From Trichosphaerium sp. ATCC 40318 (lineage: Eukaryota > Discosea > Flabellinia > Trichosidae): DNA of 24,825 nt. The DNA lies in NCBI GenBank assembly GCA_038496445.1, contig JALMLS010000291.1, forward strand, positions 1 through 24,825. The letters are read 5' to 3'. Both the position numbers and the translations under genes were made by a program. The notes under the pieces are model-generated. The model was not told the origin of the DNA. It saw only the letters and a list, made by a program, of their open reading frames with translations, and did not search any database. Positions 9,825 through 18,200 of the stretch are shown here, piece after piece. The stretch's first letter is position 1, and every line of letters starts with the position of its first letter.

Positions 9825-12308
9825 TTAATGTGCTGAGATACGTTGCAACCTTTGGAATTCATAAGAGAAAGAATTCGAGAAATCTGTAGTGAGAGAGTTG
9901 AGTAAAGAAACCAGGGCATCGTTAGATTTGACTGCCTTGAGTTTGGTGAGAAAATGTTTTTGTCTATGGAAGCTGGTGACATAAGGGGAACCATCGCAGA
10001 GTACTGATTTGAGTGCTGTGATAGTGGAAGTGTAACTTTTTGGTTTTGAGAATTTCTTGGCGCGAGAGAGTTGAAGTTCGAGAGTGTTTTTTAGATCAGC
10101 CATCAGATCGGTGGAACGAGAGCGACGGGACGGGCGGACATCTCTGAAAGGAATAGCTGGAGCAATAGGGATCTGTGCTGTGTTTCTAAAAGAGTGAGAG
10201 TGTGAAGTGACAGTGTCGAAAACGGGTGCGCGCCTGATAGAAGGAATCTTGTTTTGCTTAAATCCGTGGTACGGCTTTAGCCGGTTGATGTTGATCACAG
10301 GATGCCAATTGCCAGCAGCAGAATCTTTTTCAATAAGATATGTAAGATCGGACTTACGCTGAGCAATACGATACGGACCATCCCAATGATGAGATAGTTT
10401 AGTAGTATCGTTTCCTTGAGGACGTGGTAAGTAAACCATTACCCAATCGCCAACATCAAAGGAACGCAATTTGACTCGATTGGTTTTGTCATGATAAGTT
10501 TTGTTGTATTCACGTCTTTGTTTCGAAACTTTAACTGCCAAATCATGAGCTTTGATAATCCGGGAACGAGTGCGGTGGACGAAATCGGTAAGGTTTAAAG
10601 GAGCATTGAACGAAGGCATCGCAGCTTGTAAGGGAATAATAGCTTCTCTGCCTGTCATGAGCATGAATGGAGCAACCTTAGTGGATGAATGAGGAGAGAA
10701 ATTGTAAGCTTGAACACATTGAGGTAGAATCAAGTCCCAGGTGTCTGTGTTCTCTTGTGAATACATGGACAACATCTCAATGATGGTACGATTGAATCTT
10801 TCCACCTGACCGTTCGTTTGAGGATGATAAGAGGTAGTGTTAAGTTTCTTAACCGCAAACAAATTGTTAATAGAAGAAATGATCTTTCCTAAAAAATTGG
10901 AACCACGGTCTGAAAGAAAACGTTTCGGATAACCCCATCTGTTAAATACAACATCTACCAGCCAAGCCGCAACACGGTCAGATTCTTCGTCAGGTACGGC
11001 TAGAGCTTCAACGTATTTTGTAAACAAATCAGTGACTACTAATACTTTGCAGTTTCCTCGAAGAGTCCTAGGCAACTTGAGTGTGTCAATTGAAATAGTA
11101 TGCCACGCTTCCCAGGAGGTGGTGCTTCCAAGAGGTGACTTGGAATTAAATCGAGGACCTTTACGTTGAGTACAGGAATGGCAGTTGATGCACCAATTCT
11201 TGCAGTCAACGTTGCAGGTGGGCCACCAATAGCGTCTGCGGATCGTGTTGAGCATCTTCATATACATCTGGTGGCCTGCATCATCGTGGAAGGTGGCCAA
11301 CACGGTATCAACGTGAGACTTTGGAACGCATAATTGTACGTAATTGTTGTCATCAGATGCAATCCAATTACGTAACAATAAGCCAGATGTATCATCCACA
11401 AAATAGTTCTTAGCCATGGAACGGATACGTCTTTGGAGAGCACGACCGTTAGGTAGAACGCCAACCGATAAAAATCGGTGGAGAGGTCCTAGAACATCAT
11501 CCTTAAGCTGATCTTCAACTGTAATAGAAAGTTTAGCAGCATTATCGGAAGAGAGGTTATTGACACAAGCAATGGGAGTACGACTGGGTCCATCTGCATT
11601 TGCATGAAGTTTCCCAGGTCGGTGATGTATGGTGTAATCAAAGTCTTCAAGCTTCATGATCCAGCGTGCAAACTTCGGTTTGAGAGTTTTGTTGTTGAGC
11701 ATCCATTTTAGAGCTTCATGGTCTGTGTAAATATGTACTGGACTGTACAATAAATATGGACGGAATTTATCTAAAGCACGGATCATAGCGAGCATCTCCC
11801 ATTCTGTTGTGTTTTTATAAACGCGTTCGTGTTTACTGTGAGCTTTTGAGAAGTAAGCGATCGCATGACGTTCACCTAGGTCGTTGTCTTGCTCCAAAGC
11901 AGCACCAGAGGCATAGCCAGAACCATCTGTATAAAGATGAAACGGTCTGTCGAATCTTGGAAGCGCTAATACCGGTGAGGACGAAAGTTTTCTCTTAAAA
12001 AGTTCAAAAGACGTCCTTTGTTCTTTATCCCATTGCCAATCAACACCTTTGCGTAGTAGCTTTTGCATGGGTTCGACAATAGTGGCAAAGTCTTTGATGA
12101 ACTTTTTATAGTAGCCCGCCATAGCAATAAAGGTGGTGAGTTCTGAGGGAGATTCGGGAGGTCGACATTGAACAATACATTTAACCTTGTCAGGATTTGG
12201 TCGAACACCTTCAGAAGAGATAAGATGTCCAAGATATTGAATCTCAGTTTTAAAAAAATTGGCATTTACTAGCCCTGAGAGTGAAACCCGCGGAAATAAT
12301 GCGGTCAA
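9825..12308 (-). CDS. pol: Pol, second part: RT end, RNase H, integrase
   Basis: Continues pol in the +1 frame. The true joint is at 12252-12258; residues before about 19 of this frame are out-of-frame readthrough. From the joint comes the RT end (KTEIQYLGHLI), then RNase H with D128 (LYTDGSG), E171 and D196 (YTDHEALKWM). Integrase has an HHCC zinc module (H341, H346, C376, C379) and the catalytic triad D408, D467, E503 with the classic 35-residue D-E spacing. A GPY/F-like segment (WDGPYRI) and a basic tail follow. All catalytic residues visible here are intact, so the upstream homopolymer shift is the only damage I see. Confidence 0.92.
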   Translation of the reverse strand: MTALFPRVSLSGLVNANFFKTEIQYLGHLISSEGVRPNPDKVKCIVQCRPPESPSELTTFIAMAGYYKKFIKDFATIVEPMQKLLRKGVDWQWDKEQRTSFELFKRKLSSSPVLALPRFDRPFHLYTDGSGYASGAALEQDNDLGERHAIAYFSKAHSKHERVYKNTTEWEMLAMIRALDKFRPYLLYSPVHIYTDHEALKWMLNNKTLKPKFARWIMKLEDFDYTIHHRPGKLHANADGPSRTPIACVNNLSSDNAAKLSITVEDQLKDDVLGPLHRFLSVGVLPNGRALQRRIRSMAKNYFVDDTSGLLLRNWIASDDNNYVQLCVPKSHVDTVLATFHDDAGHQMYMKMLNTIRRRYWWPTCNVDCKNWCINCHSCTQRKGPRFNSKSPLGSTTSWEAWHTISIDTLKLPRTLRGNCKVLVVTDLFTKYVEALAVPDEESDRVAAWLVDVVFNRWGYPKRFLSDRGSNFLGKIISSINNLFAVKKLNTTSYHPQTNGQVERFNRTIIEMLSMYSQENTDTWDLILPQCVQAYNFSPHSSTKVAPFMLMTGREAIIPLQAAMPSFNAPLNLTDFVHRTRSRIIKAHDLAVKVSKQRREYNKTYHDKTNRVKLRSFDVGDWVMVYLPRPQGNDTTKLSHHWDGPYRIAQRKSDLTYLIEKDSAAGNWHPVININRLKPYHGFKQNKIPSIRRAPVFDTVTSHSHSFRNTAQIPIAPAIPFRDVRPSRRSRSTDLMADLKNTLELQLSRAKKFSKPKSYTSTITALKSVLCDGSPYVTSFHRQKHFLTKLKAVKSNDALVSLLNSLTTDFSNSFSYEFQRLQRISAH

Positions 12309-13830
12309 AAACGAGAATTAAAGCCAAAAGATGGTCAAAGAAATTTTCAGAATAGACGATAATGTCGTCCATATAAACTAAACAGACGTGCCATGTAAGA
12401 CCAGAGAGAAGAGTGTTCATAGTCCTCTGAAAGGTAGCAGGAGCACCTGTTAACCCAAAAGGCATTCGATTCCACTCATACAAGCCATCTCTAGTCGCAA
12501 AAGCAGTTTTGTGTTTATCTCGCTCTGCAATTGGAACATGCCAGAATCCATTAGGTGCATCCAGTGCTGAGAAGAACTTGGCGGCCTGCAAATGATTTAA
12601 AGTTTCCTCAATAATAGGTAAGGGATAGACGTCCCTTGCTGTGACTCTGTTAAGTGCACGGTAATCGATGCAGAACCGCCTGGACCCATCTGACTTTTTG
12701 ACAAGAAGAACTGGAGCCGACCAAGAGCTCTTGGAATGTCGGATGATACCATCGCGTAACATCTGCTCAACCATATCAGATATTTGTTGAGCTTGGATGG
12801 GATTGAAGGATCGCAATGGAACGCGAACAGGACGAGCATCACCCGTTTCAATAGAGTGTGGAGGAACATCAGCTTCTGGAGGAGCCTTAGGATTTTTAGC
12901 AAAGGCGTGACGGAATTGCCAAAGAAAAAGAATAAAAACATCATTTTGTTTTCTAGACAAATTTTCATTTTTTTCGATTTCAAAAAGCTTTTTAACGTCG
13001 CGCCTGATTTGAGGAGTGAGGTGTTGCAGATTGAGCAAATGTTTCATCTTCTTGATAGCGCGTTGGATCTCTTGTCGAACATGTGACAGCTTCCGAACCA
13101 CCTTGGAGTCAAATGTAGCAATTGCAGTGCCAGCAGGTAAAATAACAGACTTGCCTGAGTTATTTGCAATTAATACTGGAACTTCAGCGTTGCAGGAGAC
13201 TGCCACGCCACGAGCTACTGATAATGGAGATGGAGAGCCATGAACATTTGAGACGAGACCAGAGCAAGCAGCCATCGGTTTGTCCAAAGCACCCCACACA
13301 ACACGAGGTTTGAGATGATGTGTGGGTGGTATTACCATCTGTTGCCTAATGCGAACAAAACTGCACGAAGAGGCATACAGAGAGATGGATACGGAGGCAG
13401 TCGGTTCCAAAGCGGTTTCTTTGAGCACCAAGAGAGAAGACGGCAAATCAATTACAGCTAAGAATTGTAGTAATGCGTCCATGCCAATGATGACACCGTA
13501 CTGCATGGATTTGACAACAGTGTATGTAACTGGACGGCATCGAGGACCAAACCAAGTGTCGAGAACCACTGTGCCAAGAGAGCCAACCGAAGATCCATCA
13601 AATGCTAACACAGATGAAGGAGATGAAGGAGGGATTAACTTAAAAAAAGGAATTTGTTTTAAATGAGAAAAAGAAATGATAGAGGTAGAGGCACCAGTGT
13701 CAAGTAAACAAGAAAAAGGTTTTGAAGTGATCTTGCACGTGCCCATAAGAGGTTGAACAGAGACAGATTTAGACGGCAAAGCGCCTGTCTCAACGGCGCA
13801 GTTTATTGGTTTTCCGGATAGTAGTACTCG
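12250..13830 (-). CDS. pol: Pol, first part: protease and most of RT
   Basis: This frame is open from 13830 and has no ATG start near gag, so it is probably read as a Gag-Pol fusion. Counting from 13779, an aspartic protease active site LLDTGAS lies near residues 25-31, and the reverse transcriptase starts near 310 with SAPVLLVKKSDGSRRFCIDYR. The polymerase motif YMDD is at 469-472. The frame stops at 12250, immediately after RASKCQFF, in the middle of the RT palm/thumb region. A run of seven T (minus strand; A at 12252-12258 on plus) holds the break, and the missing continuation is in the +1 frame. One base too many in that run explains it. Confidence 0.92.
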   Translation of the reverse strand, partial: RVLLSGKPINCAVETGALPSKSVSVQPLMGTCKITSKPFSCLLDTGASTSIISFSHLKQIPFFKLIPPSSPSSVLAFDGSSVGSLGTVVLDTWFGPRCRPVTYTVVKSMQYGVIIGMDALLQFLAVIDLPSSLLVLKETALEPTASVSISLYASSCSFVRIRQQMVIPPTHHLKPRVVWGALDKPMAACSGLVSNVHGSPSPLSVARGVAVSCNAEVPVLIANNSGKSVILPAGTAIATFDSKVVRKLSHVRQEIQRAIKKMKHLLNLQHLTPQIRRDVKKLFEIEKNENLSRKQNDVFILFLWQFRHAFAKNPKAPPEADVPPHSIETGDARPVRVPLRSFNPIQAQQISDMVEQMLRDGIIRHSKSSWSAPVLLVKKSDGSRRFCIDYRALNRVTARDVYPLPIIEETLNHLQAAKFFSALDAPNGFWHVPIAERDKHKTAFATRDGLYEWNRMPFGLTGAPATFQRTMNTLLSGLTWHVCLVYMDDIIVYSENFFDHLLALILVFDRIISAGFTLRASKCQFF

Positions 13831-14999
13831 TCATAATAAGGATAGTGAGCATCAGGAGCAGGAGCATTGTAACCAGCGAAAGGAGGATAGCCATAACCAG
13901 GAGGAGGAGCAGAATAACCAGAAAAATCAGAAATGCTGTTGACATAACTGCGACTCGGTGCTTGATATGGACGTCTACGCGGTTGAGGATACGGCTGACG
14001 CTGAGCATAGCGAGGAGGCGGAGGACGAGGATAAGGCTGTCGAGCAGGTGGTGCGGTACGAGGCGGCTTACCCTTCTGCTTCCAATGACAGAAATCCGGA
14101 GTATGTCCATTGCCTTTGCAATAAGAACAATTTTTGCTGGGATCGAATCGCATACTCTTGAAGCGTGGGCGTCGTGGTTTCGCAGGAGCTTGCACAGCAT
14201 TGACCACAGGAGCTGGAGGAGGCGTTGGTTGCCCTAGCACAGATGAAACACGAGCAGAAGATTGATTAACAATGCTACGTGCCGTGAATTGCGCTTCGAG
14301 CGACTGTGTGATGTCCAAGGCGTCATTGAGAGTCGAGGGTTGTCGAACGGCCAATAACGAGAAATAATCTGCTCCAATACGCGCCAAAAATTGATCGAGG
14401 ACGTACTTGTCCGCAATGTCATAGCCAGCATCAAATGCGAGACCCTTGAGCCGGTTAAAGAACTCAAGAACAGATTCGCCAGTGTTGTGTTGTATCAAAC
14501 GGAGCTGTTGTTTTGACGCTTCTTGAAGACCTGTGGATATGTACGAGCGTATCAGAAATTTGATAAGCGCCAAACTAGTTGATGTGACGCTGGCTTCTTC
14601 GCCCTCGCTGTCTGTGTACGTATATGTGACTTCTTCGCCAAAAAGAAAGTGTTTACAGCGAGAAAGAGGCTCTACGCCCAGATGAGAACGCAAAAGGTCT
14701 TCGTATATCGCTTCTGTCCACATATACCGTATAGCCAGGCGTTTCATGTTGTTTAGCCACTCGCGAATGTCAGATGGAGCGCCATTGAAGGTAGTCAAGC
14801 CCGACTTTGGTACGTTGGGCACAGATGAACGAGCAGCGTTAAAATCTTCCGAGGAAACTCCTTTAGCTAGCGCACCAGAGAGTTTAAATTCAACCAGAAG
14901 AATTTTGTCGCGTGAGGTTTTGATAGACGCGAAATCAGGCAAATACGCCCACGGTTGATGTTGAACATCAAAATTCGACGAAAGCGTAACATTAGCCAT
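13803..14999 (-). CDS. gag: Gag polyprotein of gypsy element
   Basis: 398 aa, intronless. It forms the virus-like particle shell and packages element RNA. The middle (about residues 140-240) fits the retrotransposon gag family (QLRLIQHNTGESVLEFFNRL). A single CCHC zinc knuckle has C291, C294, H299, C304 (CX2CX4HX4C). The C-terminus is rich in Pro, Tyr and Arg, suiting RNA binding. The ATG at 14999 lies directly after the PBS and is the first ATG of the element. Gag ends at 13803 and overlaps the open part of the pol frame by 28 nt, with pol in the -1 frame, so pol is probably made by -1 frameshifting. Confidence 0.93.
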   Translation of the reverse strand: MANVTLSSNFDVQHQPWAYLPDFASIKTSRDKILLVEFKLSGALAKGVSSEDFNAARSSVPNVPKSGLTTFNGAPSDIREWLNNMKRLAIRYMWTEAIYEDLLRSHLGVEPLSRCKHFLFGEEVTYTYTDSEGEEASVTSTSLALIKFLIRSYISTGLQEASKQQLRLIQHNTGESVLEFFNRLKGLAFDAGYDIADKYVLDQFLARIGADYFSLLAVRQPSTLNDALDITQSLEAQFTARSIVNQSSARVSSVLGQPTPPPAPVVNAVQAPAKPRRPRFKSMRFDPSKNCSYCKGNGHTPDFCHWKQKGKPPRTAPPARQPYPRPPPPRYAQRQPYPQPRRRPYQAPSRSYVNSISDFSGYSAPPPGYGYPPFAGYNAPAPDAHYPYYDEYYYPENQ

Positions 15000-15005
15000 G
15001 ATTCA

Positions 15006-15023
15006 AATCGTATCGTGTCGCCA
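15006..15023 (-). other. Primer binding site, tRNA-Ser-like
   Basis: On the minus strand TGGCGACACGATACGATT begins two bases after the 5' LTR. Its complement ends CCA and reads like the 3' end of a tRNA with discriminator base G73 and a TTCAAAT-type T loop just before it. G73 and an acceptor 5' strand beginning GACAC fit serine tRNAs in other eukaryotes, so tRNA-Ser is the likely primer; the isoacceptor is an inference. The gag ATG follows 6 nt later, leaving only 26 nt between LTR and start codon. Confidence 0.75.
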
Positions 15024-15025
15024 AA

Positions 15026-15120
15026 TATAATATAAGAAAAGGTGCAACGTGTGTAAGTAAGTAAAGATGTTTATTCGGTTAAAAGTCAACATCGGTTCAA
15101 GACCAAATGTGACTATTACA
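15026..15120 (-). repeat. 5' LTR of gypsy element
   Basis: Identical 95-bp partner of the LTR at 9632-9726. It is bounded outside by TGTT at 15121-15124 and inside by TT plus the primer binding site. It should hold the element's promoter and start site, directed away from the CLU gene whose ATG is 125 bp to the right. Confidence 0.96.
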
Positions 15121-15124
15121 TGTT
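15121..15124. repeat. Target-site duplication TGTT (right)
   Basis: Second copy of the 4-bp target duplication, directly outside the 5' LTR. The pre-insertion site would read ...AATT-TGTT-GCAACC.... Confidence 0.85.
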
Positions 15125-15244
15125 GCAACCACGTGGGGGTTAAAAAGCCATCAGACTGTATTAACAATAGAACTTCTTTTTAACAAATGAGTTCAAGCAA
15201 GTCTTTTTATTTCTTATTGTCGGTTCATGTTCTAATACGCGCCA
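15125..15244 (+). promoter_or_regulatory. Promoter region of the CLU-LRR gene
   Basis: Only 120 bp separate the transposon from the ATG. It contains the palindrome CCACGTGG (15131-15138 region), an E-box/G-box-type site, and T-rich DNA. Distal promoter sequence would have been pushed 5.5 kb away by the insertion. Confidence 0.35.
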
Positions 15245-18200
15245 ATGAGCGACTCAGACTGCTACGATAACGTTTACGAGTCAAATTCAGTGTCAGAACG
15301 TTCTGCAGCGCTGTATAGCATTTATGATGACTACGATAGTTACATAGACTTCGACACGAAGAGTACTCTGGTTGTTAAAGAAAACCCTGGCACGCAACGT
15401 AAAATTAGACGCTCGTTTTAAACCCTTAGTTTGGTTATTCCACGCGTATTAGCGCCCAAACGCACCGTTCTAACTCAAAACATGTCGTTTTTAATTTATT
15501 CGTTACAGTTAATTTAAGTTGTGTGCTAATACCCTTTTTGACGTTAAATATCGCGTTACAGTCGGTTTTGATGATATTCTGACTTCTTTTCCTTACAGAC
15601 GTCAAAAAACTCAAAAAACTCACCAAAGAAGACCTTAAAACTGTACAAGATATTCTAGAGCGCCTTTCAGAAGATGACCCGATTAGTTATTGGCAAGATT
15701 TAATTTCAGACGTAAAACTTGGCCTTTTATTCATCTGTGCATGTCTGTAACGTACTTTAGGAGATTGAAACCAAAACCAAGGATAGGAGAGCACCTGTTA
15801 AGGAGTGGAATAAAGCTTTTCAGGTAAGAGATAGGCCATGTGATTTGATTGAAATCGTTTTTTTGTGGAGATATTTTTTTTTTAAGTTTTTTTCTTCTAG
15901 CGTATAGAGAGTATGCCAAACTCATTAGAAAAGTATACACAGCTTAGAAACCTTGCTTATGACTTTGCTACGACAGCTGAGGTATGTAATACACGTGTGT
16001 AGATAAGCAATTCTCAGAAATCTTCAAAGACTCCAAAATAAGTCCAAAACATGATAGTAATTGCTAACACGCTTTTTTAGACGTACGCTCGTATCATTAT
16101 AAGCGAAGTTTGTCTACCAAACGAAGAAAAGACGATAAAACCAGCATCAGTAGGTGGTATTGCTGGAGGAGAGAAATTTATCTGTCAAGGTTCGTGTTGT
16201 TGCTTTAACGTTTTGTTCTTCTTTTTTTCTTATTTATGAGGTAGGAATTCTTTTTAAATTTGCTATTGATGCTAAAGTTCCCAATACTAATATTTGGATG
16301 TATGGTACGTTGTAAAACATAGAATAATATGTGATCGTAATAGTTACATAAAAGAATAGGTGATGATAAGCCTTGTACAGAATTTGCAATGAAGGCAGCA
16401 AAGGTACCACTTTTGTTTATGCCGTTTTTAAATTGCTTGTAGAACGAGTTGAGGGGATTGATGGCGTACTATAATTGTAATATACCTGAACTACAGGTAC
16501 ATTACATTTTATTGGAAAATTAATTGCTTATAATTCTCTGCAGGTGCCGCTGATGAGCCTCATTGATTACCGAGGTATTTTTTACAAAACCTTAAATTAA
16601 CTTTTTTTTAACAAAATTTAAGGGTTCCGGCTTATTGCTATCTCTGTGCTTCCAATTAATAAGGAAACTATAAAGTACTCCATCGGACTTGATTTAAATA
16701 TTCCGACATCTTACACTTTCCAGGTATGGATGTGCTGATGCAGTGAATGTATGCAATTCTGATACGGAGATTTCAGATGTATTTCGAAAAGCAGGAATGA
16801 TGTTGAACTTAAAACCACATCTATTCAAGGATGTAGAACTTTACGCTCCTGGAGATATAGAAGGCCATAGAGGACATGTAAGTGATTATATGTGGTAGAA
16901 TTGATCACAAGAAGCTTAGAGTGTGTTGTCTTGAAAAGCGATATTTTACAATAATGAATAGCTCAGTGTGACTTTACTGTAGGATGGAAAAATATATGCC
17001 ATTGATATGGCCCGTCTATTCCCACCTGTGGCCAGAAATCAAGTAGTTTCGACTCCTTCAAAGCGGGCAATATTCTTTGAATTGCTGAGACCTGGTAAGT
17101 ACTTTTTGTGCGCGGAAATTTTTTTTTTTTGCTTGAATGTTTAATTACTTTAGAATTTATCAAAAAGTCTCATGTCCCTCTAAGTTCTGATGCATTCACT
17201 CGATTTGGTATGCATAATAAGGAGATACATAATGAAGAAGTAATAAAAGCTACTGAGCAACTGTTTAACTCGGTAATACCTGAGTTTGCAAAGAAAGTTG
17301 ACTCCGGTGCTGTTATGATTAGTACTGCTTTAGATCTGAAAGAAAGTATGCATAAGGAAGGTATAAATCTGAGGTACATTATTTTCTTCGTAAGAGATAA
17401 CATGCTAAGCTATAAAATAAGATACTTGGGTCTTGTGAGGTCATACTTGAAAGATGATAAATCAAGGAGTATTTTCCTTCTTGATATGGTTTTGAGATGT
17501 CTTAAGAACTCACTTAGAAAACAAATGAGGTAAGTCGATTCTTGTTGTAAATCTGAGTATAATGCTATTTTCAAGGAAAACAATGGAGGCTGTTCGTATA
17601 TCAATTGAGGTGGGTTTGATTTCTTGGTTTTTTTTCATTGTTTTTTTCGTTGTTATAGAACTAAACATTGCTCTAGTCTCCTTTTTCTATGGTAGTACTT
17701 TCTATGTTAAATAAAATACTTGGTAAATCAAGCTCTAAATCAAAGACGTTCTGGTACGTTATACCATTTGAGTTATAGATTAACGTTGTTTTTATGTAGG
17801 CGTTCAAAAGTCAAGATTCTGATAGTGAAGAAGTTTGTTAAAGGATTAAGTGATTCTGAGCTTGATTCTTCCTATGACCTTAGAGAGGTACGTACATAAT
17901 GTTACAAGTAGTATGCACACCTTATCAAACTAAATACTGCAATTATAACGTAACACAGCTAACCGGTTTGTTGAGGGTTTTGATATGAAGTCATTCATTA
18001 CAGAATTTCAAACTATTACTGGTATTCAGATGAAATCAACTCCCTCACAACTTCTTTCAAGGAGATCTGTATTGTACACTGATATTCAATCGATATCAAG
18101 CGTTGCACATCAGATGAATACTATTGATTTCGCTGAAGGAAACATGCTATTGCTTATGTCTAAGAAAAAAAAGGGAGCGTCAAAAATTAAAATGCTAGAC

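Larger units (their letters stand above)
9632..15120 (-). mobile_element. Ty3/gypsy LTR retrotransposon, 5489 bp
   Basis: Complete element on the minus strand: 5' LTR (15026-15120), PBS, gag, pol in the order protease-RT-RNase H-integrase, polypurine tract, 3' LTR (9632-9726). The pol order defines the Ty3/gypsy (Metaviridae) group. The two 95-bp LTRs are identical over their whole length and are flanked by TGTT direct repeats, so insertion was recent. The integrase ends with a GPY/F-type module (HHWDGPYRI) and I see no chromodomain. The coding part is visibly less AT-rich than the host genes and contains no introns. One homopolymer frameshift in RT makes this copy non-autonomous as written. 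Confidence 0.97.

Noticed and set aside
11807-13666. Several plus-strand open frames of 63 to 114 codons opposite pol
   Set aside because: Antisense shadows of the conserved protease/RT/RNase H frames.
13806-14237. 143-codon plus-strand open frame opposite gag
   Set aside because: Arg/Ile/Thr-biased shadow of the gag coding strand; no independent evidence.
14999-15023. tRNA 3' end-like sequence with CCA
   Set aside because: No D-arm, anticodon or 5' half is present. It is the retroelement's primer binding site.
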